The position numbers and the translations under genes are program-made. The notes below the pieces were generated by a model. The model was not told the DNA's origin. It saw only the letters and a program-made list of their open reading frames with translations, and did no database searches. A stretch of DNA of 64,000 nt from Bacillota bacterium (GTDB lineage Bacteria > Bacillota > Clostridia > Peptostreptococcales > Anaerovoracaceae), in contig JAAVYD010000034.1 in the NCBI GenBank assembly GCA_022790955.1, forward strand, positions 1 to 64,000. The letters are read 5' to 3'. Of this stretch, positions 25,912 through 34,963 are shown piece by piece; position 1 is the stretch's first letter; each line of letters opens with the position of its first letter.

Positions 25912-26583
25912 CTAATTAACGATCAGTGAAACATTCATCACAGACATCATATTTACAATATTTTCTGCACATTCCACCATATGCCTTATATGAGGATTTT
26001 CTCCAGATTTAACGGCGCCTATAAGATTTTCTCTCATATCGTTTCTTTCAAAGATAGAAAAATATTCTTTCAGACACATGCTTCTATCCAAAAGAATAAA
26101 AAGTGCAGCTGTTTCTTCTGTCATATTCTCTGGTTCGAGCATATTTGAACGCATCTTATCGATTACTTTATTAATGATTTCCCGTTTCGGAAAATAAGTT
26201 TTTTTCTTCTTAAATACGCCGGATTTTATAGTTTTGACAAAATCTATACTTTCAAGAAAATCTCCGATATCTTTTGCCAATTCGTTTAATTGCCTGTCGT
26301 TAAACTCATAATCATATGCTTTCATAAATTCATCCATATCTATGGATTCATCTTTGGAGATTACATTATAAATCGACTTCAAATAATCCATTTCCTCCGG
26401 AAGCTCGCCAATTGAAAATATTGTTTTATTATCAAAAGCTATACAGCCTGCAAGCTGCAATTCTAATAAACCTCCGGCAACAAAACAAATCAATTTATCT
26501 TTGCCTAACCCTTCTATCTTCCCCTTTCCATTTAACATGCATATAAAATACTCCTGAGCAACAGACAACTCTTTCATTTCCAA
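25912..26583 (-). CDS. GPP34 (GOLPH3-like) family protein
   Basis: The 223-residue, mostly helical protein begins ELSVAQEYFICMLNGKGK and continues CFVAGGLLELQLAGCIAFDNKTI, the start of the GPP34/GOLPH3 fold. Eukaryotic GOLPH3 binds phosphatidylinositol 4-phosphate and Golgi glycosyltransferases; bacterial members have no settled role. It has no signal peptide or membrane segment, so it is cytoplasmic or peripheral at the membrane. It stands alone with its own terminator, separated from ybaK by 110 bases. Confidence 0.75.
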   Translation of the reverse strand: MEMKELSVAQEYFICMLNGKGKIEGLGKDKLICFVAGGLLELQLAGCIAFDNKTIFSIGELPEEMDYLKSIYNVISKDESIDMDEFMKAYDYEFNDRQLNELAKDIGDFLESIDFVKTIKSGVFKKKKTYFPKREIINKVIDKMRSNMLEPENMTEETAALFILLDRSMCLKEYFSIFERNDMRENLIGAVKSGENPHIRHMVECAENIVNMMSVMNVSLIVN

Positions 26584-26693
26584 CTCTCCCGTACTTATTA
26601 TTTATCGCTTGCTGCCGGCTCTCATTTTCAGCCTGCAATTACTTTTTAATATTTATTTCTATTATTATGCTATATCTTATCAAGATCTTTTCC

Positions 26694-27176
26694 TCATAAA
26701 GTCAGATCCGCCAACCCTGCTCCTGTAACGCTGCACAGATCATGAGTTCCAATCTTTAACTGCAGACCTATTCTGCCTCCGCTTACATAAATTTCATCAA
26801 ATAAACCTGCAACTTCATCTATCGCAGTGCGGAAATCTTTTTTCATTCCTATGGGCGAACAGCCTCCATGCACATATCCCGTAATTGGAAGCAGCTTCTT
26901 CATCGGCAGCATCTCAAGTCTTTTTATTCCGAAATACTTTGCCGCCTTTTTAAGATCCAACGCGCAGTCTACGGGAATAACGCAGACAAAATGCTCGCCT
27001 GTATTCGCCTCTGTTACAAGAGTTTTAAACACAGAATCCGGATCTAATCCCTGCATACGGGCTATATCCGAACCGCTGGTAAATCCATCCTCCAGATTAT
27101 ACTCAATACTTTCATAAGCAATACTCTTTTTATCAAGCATACGTAAAGCATTTGTTCTGCTTTTATTTGAAGACAT
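26694..27176 (-). CDS. ybaK: Cys-tRNA(Pro)/Cys-tRNA(Cys) deacylase YbaK
   Basis: The 160-residue YbaK/EbsC protein has VFKTLVTEANTGEHFVCVIPVD with the catalytic lysine in the FKTL motif (residue about 51), GYVHGGCSPIGMKKDF and the C-terminal SGGRIGLQLKI. It hydrolyses mischarged Cys-tRNA(Pro) in the cytoplasm. Its start overlaps the end of the small alarmone synthetase gene by 14 bases, so the two are translated from one transcript. Confidence 0.93.
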   Translation of the reverse strand: MSSNKSRTNALRMLDKKSIAYESIEYNLEDGFTSGSDIARMQGLDPDSVFKTLVTEANTGEHFVCVIPVDCALDLKKAAKYFGIKRLEMLPMKKLLPITGYVHGGCSPIGMKKDFRTAIDEVAGLFDEIYVSGGRIGLQLKIGTHDLCSVTGAGLADLTL

Positions 27177-27885
27177 TTGTCTTCTTCTCCTCTTTTTTTT
27201 CTACATTAGCGGACTTCATGGTTTCTATTTTATCCCTCAGCGCCATCATCCTCTTATCTGTATTTGCGATGGTATCCGCGCAGCTCTTAAGCTCCTCCTG
27301 TACCGCCTCCGTATCCGGAATATCCTGCTTATATCTGAGATCGTGTTCAAGACTTGCCCAGAAATCCATAGCGATGGTTCTTATCTGCACCTCGGCGCGC
27401 AGTTCTTCTTTCTTATCGGAAAAATAAACGGGTACCTGAATTATAAGGTGAAGACTTCTGTATCCGTTAGGCTTTGGATTTTTTATGTAATCCTTTACTT
27501 CAAGAAGCGTTACGTCATCCTGATTTGTCAGCATTTCCGCAACAGTATATATGTCGTCTACAAAAGAGCATATAACCCTGATACCAGCGACGTCGTTCAA
27601 ATTCTCAAAAACAGACTGAATACTGATCTCAAAGCCTCTCCTGTTCAGTTTTTCGAGTATGCTGTAAGGTTTTTTTACCCTGGTCTTAATAAACTCTATC
27701 GGATTGCGCTGATTTCTTATTGAAAGCTCATCGTTTAAAACCTCTAACTTGGTTTTTACTTCTCTTATCGCACAGCTGTACATCATAAGCGCTTCCTGAA
27801 GCTGATCGGCTGTCCCAAGTATTTTTTCCGGTGGAATCGCAGGAATAATAGAACTTTTAAGTACCTGTTTCTGTAAATAATCCAT
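27163..27885 (-). CDS. relQ: Small alarmone synthetase, RelQ type
   Basis: The 240-residue protein consists of a single (p)ppGpp synthetase domain: RVKKPYSILEKLNRRG, DVAGIRVICSFVDDIYTV, PNGYRSLHLIIQVPV, EVQIRTIAMDFWASLEHDLRYK. A C-terminal helical tail likely supports tetramers. There is no HD hydrolase, TGS or ACT domain. It makes (p)ppGpp independently of the ribosome. It follows the M16 protease gene by 15 bases. Confidence 0.92.
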   Translation of the reverse strand: MDYLQKQVLKSSIIPAIPPEKILGTADQLQEALMMYSCAIREVKTKLEVLNDELSIRNQRNPIEFIKTRVKKPYSILEKLNRRGFEISIQSVFENLNDVAGIRVICSFVDDIYTVAEMLTNQDDVTLLEVKDYIKNPKPNGYRSLHLIIQVPVYFSDKKEELRAEVQIRTIAMDFWASLEHDLRYKQDIPDTEAVQEELKSCADTIANTDKRMMALRDKIETMKSANVEKKEEKKTNVFK

Positions 27886-27900
27886 ATTATATTTTTTCTC

Positions 27901-29148
27901 CTATTTCATCAGCGCGGCAAGATCAATATCTCTTCTGCTTATAATCGTTCCCGAATAAAGGGAGGTATCAGTGATAAGTTCAGCTATTCTCATTATATCA
28001 TCAATACTTACAGAATCAATCGCCGAAATAACATCTTCTATCGACCTCTGTCTGTTTCTGAACAACGCGTACTTTCCGTTCACGACCATTCTGTTGCTTG
28101 TATTTTCCAGACTGAAAATAAAACTGCCCTTAGTCTGCTGCTTTGATATCTCAAGCTCCTTAGAGGTAACTCCTTTAGCTGCCAGATTATTCAGTTCCTC
28201 CCTGACAGCCGCCACGGTATCCTCGATTTTATCATGAGCAACGCCTGCGCTTATAGCATAAAAACCGCTCTTATCATGAGAACCTGTATACGAATATACA
28301 GTATATGCCATACCCTTTTCTTCTCGGATATTTTGGAACAGTCTTGAACTCATACTGCCGCCCATTATATTATTTAAAATAGTCATAGTATACGAATCCT
28401 TGTCCGCAAATTTAAGCGCTCTTACGCCCAGACATATATGCGACTGCTCTATATCCTTGACTTTAGAACTAAAAGACGGCGCGTACAAAACGTTCTTATG
28501 CGTTTTTTCCGATTTAGACTTTCTCAGGAAAGATAATTTATGTTCAAACTGTTCACATATCTGTTCCTCATCGAAATTACCCGATACAGAAACGACTATA
28601 TTATCCAGCGTATATTCCCGATCTATATAGGACTTGATATCGTCCCGGGTAATGCTGTCCAGGCTTTCAGGCGTTCCAAGAATAGAATTTGACAGCGCTT
28701 CGTTTTTAAACAAAACCTCGTACAGCATATCCTGTACGTCATCCTCCGGCGTATCTTCCACCATTTTTATTTCTTCCTTAACAACCTGCTTTTCTTTCGC
28801 CATTTCTTCAGGAGCAAACTGAGAATCCGCTATCATATCTATAAGAATATCGCACGTCTTTTCCAGATTAGAGCTCAGCGCCCTCACATAATAACAGGTG
28901 CTTTCCTTAGACGTAAAAGCGTTTATCTGAGCGCCGAGAGAATCTATATCGGAAGCTATCTGACGCGCGCTTCTGCTGCCAGTGCCCTTAAACATCATAT
29001 GCTCAATAAAATGAGAAATTCCTCTGCATGAATTGTCCTCATCTACACAACCCGCCTTTACCCAAATTCCTACGGTGGCAGACTGAACATAAGGTATATA
29101 TTCTAAAGCTACGCGAAGCCCGCAATTTAAAGTTCTTATCTTACTCAT
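27901..29148 (-). CDS. M16-family zinc protease (mitochondrial processing peptidase-like)
   Basis: The 415-residue protease has the inverted zinc site HFIEH (GISHFIEHMMFKGTGSRSA, residues about 45-49) with the downstream glutamate in EEIKMVEDTPED. It has the two-lobe pitrilysin plan and the second-lobe motif REEKGMAYTVYSY. It lacks a signal peptide, so it acts in the cytoplasm, probably as a homodimeric peptide-degrading chamber. It heads a unit with relQ and ybaK and has its own strong promoter. Confidence 0.92.
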   Translation of the reverse strand: MSKIRTLNCGLRVALEYIPYVQSATVGIWVKAGCVDEDNSCRGISHFIEHMMFKGTGSRSARQIASDIDSLGAQINAFTSKESTCYYVRALSSNLEKTCDILIDMIADSQFAPEEMAKEKQVVKEEIKMVEDTPEDDVQDMLYEVLFKNEALSNSILGTPESLDSITRDDIKSYIDREYTLDNIVVSVSGNFDEEQICEQFEHKLSFLRKSKSEKTHKNVLYAPSFSSKVKDIEQSHICLGVRALKFADKDSYTMTILNNIMGGSMSSRLFQNIREEKGMAYTVYSYTGSHDKSGFYAISAGVAHDKIEDTVAAVREELNNLAAKGVTSKELEISKQQTKGSFIFSLENTSNRMVVNGKYALFRNRQRSIEDVISAIDSVSIDDIMRIAELITDTSLYSGTIISRRDIDLAALMK

Positions 29149-29165
29149 AAATTTATCCTTTCATT

Positions 29166-29194
29166 AATATACTAATATTTACCCTTATTGTCAA
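29166..29194 (-). promoter_or_regulatory. SigA-type promoter of the M16-relQ-ybaK unit
   Basis: On the minus strand TTGACA (29194-29189), a 17-base spacer and TATATT (29171-29166) precede the M16 protease start at 29148. The implied leader is only about 10 bases, just enough for the AAAGGA ribosome-binding site. Confidence 0.75.
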
Positions 29195-29243
29195 ATTAAT
29201 AAACATAACTTTAATTTTCTTTTTCACGATTTAAATGTATACT

Positions 29244-30953
29244 CTATTGTTCTATCTTATGCTTTTCTATCTTTATCCTGCAATTTTTTCTGAAAAACCC
29301 GATTCCCACATGCCAGCATTCCTCGTAGCCTTCATCTGCCAGCATTTCATCATATTTCCTATTTGATATCTGACACAGTGCTTCATGCGCCGCCTGCTCC
29401 ATCCGCTTCCTGTTATCCACGTTCTTCAGCTCTATAACCGCAGCCGGCCTCGCCGTATCTATGCCGTTATAAACACATAAATCAAACCTGCCATCTCCTG
29501 ATTCCCTGTTGGACTTAACCAGATAGTCGTTGTCCATATTTACAAAAACTCCTGCAAGAAAGCCATGATAAAACGCCTCTTTGCTGTCCATATAACTTAT
29601 ACTTCCCTTTAAAAGCCTCGATATTTCATTCTCTAAAGCCCTTGCGTCGCCTTCAAGCAGCGCTCTGTAAAGTCCGCTCATATCCCTTGTTTTCACGTGA
29701 TCGTCAAACCAGCTCTTGATATGCCTTTCGTAAATATACAAAACCTCCTGATTAGGAACGGCAAGACTCATGTAAATCGTTCTTTCCTCTATCCTCTCGG
29801 AGATTTTCTTCAAATATCCCGTAAAAAACAGAAAGTTCCATAAGTTATCCTGATTTTTATATATATCGTCGTATGTTATATCCTCATACACAGGCTTTTC
29901 GATAGTTCCTCCGGAAAGCAGAATTTCAAGCTCTCCTCTTACCTCTGTATCCGCCTTTTCTATCAGAGCCCGCACTATGCTGTTTGAACTCGTATTCGAC
30001 CAATAAGGACGCGGAAAAGAATTTATATCTGCTCTAAGATCATATATAAACTTTATAACGCTCCACGGATTATATATTTCCGATTTTCCGAAAATATATC
30101 CGTCGTACCATGAGCGCATATCTTCCATACGGCTCTCGCAGCCGTAATATCGCATCATATTTTCTACTTCGGCAGGCGTGAATCCAAAATACTCTCCGTA
30201 CCTGTTATCTATAACGGATACTATATTCAGATTGTTAAGACCTGTAAAAATACTTTCCCTGCTTATACGCAGACAACCTGTTATCACCGCAAACTCAAGG
30301 CTCGGATTCGTTTTCAGCGCCGACTCAAACAGCGAACGTACAAAGGATATCATTTTATCGTAAAATCCGCTGTAATAAGCGTTTTCCAGCGGAACGTCGT
30401 ACTCGTCTATTAAAATAACAGCCTTTTTGCCATACGCCTTTTCAAGACATTCAGATAAAAATGCAATTGATGTATAATATTCAGAATCATTCGCCGTCCT
30501 ATCTCTTAGTTTGCAATATTTATTTAAATCATCATTATATAACACCCCTGAAACCATCTCGTCATACCGTTTAAATTCTCCGGAAATATTATCTTTCAGC
30601 ATTTTAAACGATAGATCAAAACTGCTCTGCTTGGTCGATTTGAGCGACAAAAATATCACCGGATACTTTTGCATATACCGCATATAATCCTCGCCCGCCG
30701 CCGCGATATCAAGTCCGTCGAACAGCCTGCGGTTTTCCTCGTTTACAGCTTCATCTCTCGTATCTTCAAAGAAATATTTTATCATGCTGAGGTTCAGAGT
30801 CTTTCCGAAACGCCTCGGTCTTGTAAAAAGCGTTACTTTTGAATTTTCATCTGTTAATAATCTTATCATCGAGGTTTTATCTATATAATAAGAATCCTTG
30901 ATTATCATTTCTTTAAAATCGTCGATTCCTATCGCCAAAGGCTTATATTTCAT
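29244..30953 (-). CDS. AAA-like ATPase / PD-(D/E)XK family protein
   Basis: The 569-residue protein starts MKYKPLAIGIDDFKEMI with the hallmark SYYIDKTSMIRLL and a Walker A-like TRPRRFGKTLNLSM, then VILIDEYDVPL as Walker B. The C-terminal part has GRFDLCVYN ... AAVIELKN, a PD-(D/E)XK nuclease-like site. This is the AAA-ATPase-like plus DUF1703 family, common in multiple copies in anaerobes, with unknown function. I use the ATG at 30953, which has AAGGAGG 6 bases upstream, instead of an earlier in-frame start. Confidence 0.85.
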   Translation of the reverse strand: MKYKPLAIGIDDFKEMIIKDSYYIDKTSMIRLLTDENSKVTLFTRPRRFGKTLNLSMIKYFFEDTRDEAVNEENRRLFDGLDIAAAGEDYMRYMQKYPVIFLSLKSTKQSSFDLSFKMLKDNISGEFKRYDEMVSGVLYNDDLNKYCKLRDRTANDSEYYTSIAFLSECLEKAYGKKAVILIDEYDVPLENAYYSGFYDKMISFVRSLFESALKTNPSLEFAVITGCLRISRESIFTGLNNLNIVSVIDNRYGEYFGFTPAEVENMMRYYGCESRMEDMRSWYDGYIFGKSEIYNPWSVIKFIYDLRADINSFPRPYWSNTSSNSIVRALIEKADTEVRGELEILLSGGTIEKPVYEDITYDDIYKNQDNLWNFLFFTGYLKKISERIEERTIYMSLAVPNQEVLYIYERHIKSWFDDHVKTRDMSGLYRALLEGDARALENEISRLLKGSISYMDSKEAFYHGFLAGVFVNMDNDYLVKSNRESGDGRFDLCVYNGIDTARPAAVIELKNVDNRKRMEQAAHEALCQISNRKYDEMLADEGYEECWHVGIGFFRKNCRIKIEKHKIEQ

Positions 30954-31303
30954 TATACACCTCCTTAAACATTGCAATACCAACCTCCGTACAACAAAAC
31001 TCCGGATTTTTCGCAGACGCTGCGGCAGTAAAATTTATACATAATAAATAATTCTGCAAAAAAACTGATATTGTCCGAATAATTTCTTAATTATACGCTT
31101 GAAGTGAAAATCTGTCTATGGTATCTTAATATCTACACAAAATTTACCGGCGTCCATGCTGTAACGTTTCTGATACATTTAATTCGGACTTTCCGGTTTA
31201 TACTCACTTTTTATGCTGTCCGGTGAAAATTTATCTCAATGCTGCATATTATATATTTATTATACTGAAAAATCACACCGGCAGCTGCAGAATCGAGGGA
31301 AAT

Positions 31304-32152
31304 ATGGACAAAAATTTATTAAAAAAAATGATAAAGAACTGCATAATGGTAATAACAGGAAGTTTTATTTACGGTTTCGGCATAAATATTTTTATTAAAG
31401 CCAACGGGCTGGCTCTGGGAGGATTTTCCGGCATCGGGCTTTTAATAAACTATAACTTTGGTCTGCCTATCGGACTTTTTACATTAGTCGCAAATATCCC
31501 GCTCCTTATCATCAGCTTTAAAGTCTGGGGTCGCAAATACATACTCGGTACTCTGGTCGGGGTAATCGCTTCATCTATTGCTTTAGATGTACTGTCCATG
31601 CTTTCTCTTTCTGTGGACGATCCGCTGCTTCCCGCAATATACGGCGGTCTGTGCACGGGCGTAGGCACGGGAATAGTTATGAGAGGAGGTGGTACTTTGG
31701 GCGGTACCGACATTCTCGCTCAGCTCTGCAATAAATATAAAGGCACTTCCCTCGGTACGTTTTACCTGATCTTCGACGCCTGCGTACTTTCAGCCGTCGC
31801 CCTGATGTACGGTCTTACCGTTACCCTGTATTCTCTTGTAACCGTATTCATGTCCAGCACGGTTATAAATAAAGTTGTAGACGGTCTTGATTCCGGCAAG
31901 CAGGTTTTTATAATGTCTAAAAAAACAGACGAAATCGCCGATTTTATTACTAACGATATAAAACGCGGCTTTACATTTATGCACGGACAGGGCGGCTACC
32001 AGCGAAAGGAAATGGAAGTTATAGTCTGCGTGGTCAGCAGATGGCAGATATTCAGGCTCAGGCAGGGCGTTCACCATATAGATCCAGGAGCCTTCATAAT
32101 AATAAACGACGCTCATGAAGTATACGGAGAAGGATTTAAGCACAACTCTTAA
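31304..32152 (+). CDS. YitT-family membrane protein (DUF161/DUF2179)
   Basis: The 282-residue protein has five to six membrane segments (IMVITGSFIYGFGINIFIKA; GLFTLVANIPLLII; TLGGTDILAQL motif) and a C-terminal cytoplasmic DUF2179 domain (KRGFTFMHGQGGYQRKEMEVIVCVV). Its role is unknown; transport or membrane signalling has been suggested. The start at 31304 has GAGGG about 5 bases upstream; a longer frame to 31223 has no ribosome-binding site. The preceding 270 bases (30954-31303) hold no other gene that I can support. Confidence 0.88.
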   Translation: MDKNLLKKMIKNCIMVITGSFIYGFGINIFIKANGLALGGFSGIGLLINYNFGLPIGLFTLVANIPLLIISFKVWGRKYILGTLVGVIASSIALDVLSMLSLSVDDPLLPAIYGGLCTGVGTGIVMRGGGTLGGTDILAQLCNKYKGTSLGTFYLIFDACVLSAVALMYGLTVTLYSLVTVFMSSTVINKVVDGLDSGKQVFIMSKKTDEIADFITNDIKRGFTFMHGQGGYQRKEMEVIVCVVSRWQIFRLRQGVHHIDPGAFIIINDAHEVYGEGFKHNS

Positions 32153-32173
32153 AAATTCTAACCCGACACACGT

Positions 32174-32211
32174 CAAAAAGCCTGCCGGTATCCCTATAAT
32201 CCTGGCAGGCT
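32174..32211 (-). terminator. Intrinsic terminator of metF
   Basis: AGCCTGCC (32179-32186) pairs with GGCAGGCT (32204-32211). On the minus strand it is followed by TTTTTGACG. It begins 10 bases after the metF stop and may also end the convergent yitT transcript. Confidence 0.85.
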
Positions 32212-32220
32212 CTCGTATAT

Positions 32221-33093
32221 TTATTTCTTTTCCAAACTTATCATGCTGCGGACAGCTTCATAAATTTTCTGCGCTACATGCGGATTATTCATAATATAAA
32301 GGTGTATTCCGTCAACGCCGTGAGCAATCAGATCCGCTATCTGATCTGCTGCGTAAGCTATACCTGCGTCCCGCATAGCTTCTGGATCATCTCCATACCT
32401 TTCCATCATCGCCGCAAACTTTTCCGGTATAGACGCGCCGCAAAGAGAAGCCATACGCTTTACCTGATTCTTATTTATCACAGGCATAATGCCAGCCTGC
32501 ACAGGAACGTCGATGCCCGCTATCTGACAGCGCTCCATAAAGGAATAAAAATAATCGTTGTCAAAAAACAACTGGGTTATAAGCTGGCTCGCCCCCGCAT
32601 CCACTTTTGTTTTAAGGTTATGAATATCCTCAATTCTGTTTTTACATTCGGCATGACCCTCCGGATAACACGCCGCTATAATATTAAAATCCCCGTGTTC
32701 TTTAATATATGAAATCAGATCGCACGCATGCTGAAAATCGCCGAAACCTTCAAAATCCTCAGGAATATCGCCCCTGAGAGCCAGAATATTCTCTATGCCG
32801 AGTTTTTTAAGCCCATCGAGCTTTTTTATCACGTCTTCTTTATTAAATCTTATGCACGGCAGATGCGCGACGCTTTCTATCCCGTACTCCCGCTTTATAA
32901 GACCTGCTATCTCAAACGTGTTATTATCCGTTTCGCTGCCGCCCGCGCCATATGTGACGCTTATAAAATCGACATCTATTCCATTTAAACCGTCTAAAGT
33001 TTTATGTATGGCTTCAACCGGCGTTTCGCATTTTGGAGGGAAAACCTCAAAAGACAGCGCCGTCTTTCTTTTCATAATCTCAATAATTTTCAT
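32221..33093 (-). CDS. metF: 5,10-methylenetetrahydrofolate reductase
   Basis: The 290-residue TIM-barrel flavoenzyme has SFEVFPPK (residues about 14-21), FISVTYGAGGS, NILALRGDIP and QLFFDNDYFYSF. All are standard MetF motifs for FAD and folate binding. It reduces methylene-THF to methyl-THF for methionine synthesis or the methyl branch of acetogenic carbon flow. No other methionine or Wood-Ljungdahl gene is in the window. The ribosome-binding site is weak, so a start at the second Met (residue 7) is possible. A short inverted repeat AACCGG/CCGGTT at 33127-33151 lies in its leader; I found no SAM riboswitch. Confidence 0.95.
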   Translation of the reverse strand: MKIIEIMKRKTALSFEVFPPKCETPVEAIHKTLDGLNGIDVDFISVTYGAGGSETDNNTFEIAGLIKREYGIESVAHLPCIRFNKEDVIKKLDGLKKLGIENILALRGDIPEDFEGFGDFQHACDLISYIKEHGDFNIIAACYPEGHAECKNRIEDIHNLKTKVDAGASQLITQLFFDNDYFYSFMERCQIAGIDVPVQAGIMPVINKNQVKRMASLCGASIPEKFAAMMERYGDDPEAMRDAGIAYAADQIADLIAHGVDGIHLYIMNNPHVAQKIYEAVRSMISLEKK

Positions 33094-33189
33094 TTTAAAC
33101 TCTTCTACTTCCGCATACTGACTTTTAACCGGCGGTTTAATACGACCGGTTATTTATAACTTATCCGTAAACCTTTGATATTCAGTCTT

Positions 33190-33444
33190 TTAAGTAAATT
33201 AACGCGTTGTGCTAATAAAAATTAGATACTTAACATCAATATTTTGTATTATTAATAGTGATCCACACAAAATATGGAATTAATTGAATAGTGATATGAT
33301 TGTTCGATTAGTCATTTTACAATTTTAATATAGATCACTTTTGTTGTTTGTCAATATATTGTATTATTTATAACATTAAGCACTACTTATTGATTATAAG
33401 ACTGTTAAAACAAGCTAATTTAATAGCGCAACGGGTTAAATTAA
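33190..33444. mobile_element. MITE-like element, family B copy 2
   Basis: This is the second copy of the AT-rich element at 15428-15680. Left end ATTAACGCGTTGTGCTAATA; right end on the opposite strand TTTAACCCGTTGCGCTATTA: clear terminal inverted repeats of about 25 bases. The internal segments AATAAAAATTAGATACT, TTGTCAATATATTG and TTGATTATAA are shared with copy 1. It lies between metF and the deacetylase gene and has no coding capacity; nothing else was seen in 33094-33527. Confidence 0.7.
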
Positions 33445-33527
33445 TGTTTTCTTATTATAACGTATATTGCCATTAAAATCAATCAAGCATAACAATAATA
33501 CAATATTTATTATTTCTTTATTAATGT

Positions 33528-34376
33528 TTATTTTTCTTCTATAAGTTCGGATAAAGTAACTGCTTCAATCCCTCTCTCCTTAAAAGTTTCAAGCAGCCTC
33601 GGCAGCGCTTTCAGCGTTTCTTCCTTAGGGTGCATTAATATGATCGCCCCGTCAAGTTCTTTTTCCACAATCCTGTTATAAATAACATCCGCTGTAGAAC
33701 CGTCTCGCCAGTCTATCGTATCCGCGCTCCACAAACTGAGTTTATATCCTAAATTTTTACATATCTTAACGGTATTTTCATCAAAATCACCGGAAGGCGG
33801 CGCAAATATATCGGGTCTTTTACCTATAAGGTTATGTAAAATATCGGAAGTCTTTTCTATTTCAGATTTTACTTCACCTGCAGTCACCTGTGAACACAGC
33901 TTATGACCGTAACCGTGACTTTGTATCTCATGACCTTTCAGGTACATTGTCCGCAGCATGCGCGGATTTTTCTCCGCCCATTTTCCCGTAACGAAAAAAG
34001 TTATCCTGACATTATTTTCCTCCAACACATCGAGCATTCCCGGCACTATATCCTCGCCCCAGTCCACATTGCACGTGACAGCGAGCTTTTTGCTTCCGGC
34101 TTCGCCGCTTCTTATTATAATCTCATCAGCAATTTCGGAAATCTCGCTGTTGTTCATCACATTCACATAAGACGACATCCCGGACGTCGGCCCGCACTCA
34201 CTTATAACCTTAAGCTCCTTTGACATATCGTCTTTAAACTTCATATCGAACTTAAAAAAAGCGTCGAGAAGCAAAAAAAAGACCAGCAAACACAAGATTA
34301 TAGCTATGATTTTCCTGTAATTTCTGACTATATCCCACAACCTGCTCAAATTCTTAAAATTATTCAAATCCTTCAT
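33528..34376 (-). CDS. Polysaccharide deacetylase (NodB domain), membrane-anchored
   Basis: The 282-residue protein has one N-terminal membrane anchor (residues about 22-42), a linker, then a NodB carbohydrate-esterase-4 domain. NVDWGED (Asp104/Asp109 region) provides the metal aspartate, SHGYGH the histidine pair, and FAPPSGDFDENT and ILMHPKEET the rest. The VDWGE form of the first motif differs from the common TFDDGP and is closer to the sporulation-linked or YlxY/PdaB-like groups. It likely removes acetyl groups from peptidoglycan or another cell-surface glycan outside the membrane. Confidence 0.85.
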   Translation of the reverse strand: MKDLNNFKNLSRLWDIVRNYRKIIAIILCLLVFFLLLDAFFKFDMKFKDDMSKELKVISECGPTSGMSSYVNVMNNSEISEIADEIIIRSGEAGSKKLAVTCNVDWGEDIVPGMLDVLEENNVRITFFVTGKWAEKNPRMLRTMYLKGHEIQSHGYGHKLCSQVTAGEVKSEIEKTSDILHNLIGKRPDIFAPPSGDFDENTVKICKNLGYKLSLWSADTIDWRDGSTADVIYNRIVEKELDGAIILMHPKEETLKALPRLLETFKERGIEAVTLSELIEEK

Positions 34377-34511
34377 TTTCCGCCCCGCATATAAACAAAC
34401 AGATAATTTAATTACTTTTACTGACTATATATATGCTCATAGATACAAAAAATGCAAGAATACCACGCTGATTTTTATTAATAAAATATCGGAATTTATT
34501 TTAAAAGTGTA

Positions 34512-34560
34512 TTGACAAATTTAAACTACTCTTGTAGACTTTAATTGTCTACAAGAGTAG
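34512..34560 (+). promoter_or_regulatory. Promoter and operator of BlaI/M56 pair 2
   Basis: TTGACA (34512-34517), a 17-base spacer and TAGACT (34535-34540) form a strong promoter. A perfect 14-base inverted repeat, CTACTCTTGTAGAC (34526-34539) and its complement (34547-34560), covers the -10 and the start site. Each arm is itself a CTAC-N4-GTAG dyad, so two repressor dimers could bind side by side. Confidence 0.85.
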
Positions 34561-34584
34561 AATGCTACACAGGAGGTCATTAAT

Positions 34585-34962
34585 ATGTCTATAAAAAATA
34601 TAAATATAGGAGAAGGCGAACTCGAAATAATGAAAGCAGTATGGAAAGCAAAAAAGCCCGTAAGCTCCTCGGAAATCGGCAAAGCCGTAGAACAAAAAGG
34701 CTGGAAGCGCACCACTATCGCAACTTTCCTCTCAAGGCTTGTAGAAAAAGGCGCTCTGACCGCCGAAAAGGAAGGCCGCAGCCTGTATTACACGCCCGCT
34801 ATCACTTCCGCCGAATATAAAAAATCCCAGATACGACATCTTCTTAAAAACGTATTCGACGGCTCGGTAAAGGATTTCGCCGTTTCCCTCTTTGACGAAG
34901 AAAAGCTGTCTGACGACGAAATAAAAGAACTTCGATCCGTATTCGACGATAAGGAGAAATAA
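34585..34962 (+). CDS. BlaI/MecI/CopY-family repressor 2
   Basis: The 125-residue repressor has GEGELEIMKAVWKAKKPVSSSEIGKAV ... TTIATFLSRLVEKGALTAEKEGRSLYYTPAI, the BlaI winged helix, and a helical tail for dimerisation. AGGAGG lies 8 bases before the ATG. It sits one base upstream of its sensor gene and directly downstream of a double dyad operator, so autoregulation is very likely. Confidence 0.93.
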   Translation: MSIKNINIGEGELEIMKAVWKAKKPVSSSEIGKAVEQKGWKRTTIATFLSRLVEKGALTAEKEGRSLYYTPAITSAEYKKSQIRHLLKNVFDGSVKDFAVSLFDEEKLSDDEIKELRSVFDDKEK

Positions 34963-34963
34963 C

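Noticed and set aside
33094-33189. Possible SAM riboswitch upstream of metF.
   Set aside because: Only a small AACCGG/CCGGTT hairpin is present; no SAM-I type core or terminator was recognised.
34521-34715. Minus-strand ORF opposite the second BlaI promoter.
   Set aside because: It overlaps the promoter/operator and the start of a well-supported repressor gene; no ribosome-binding site.
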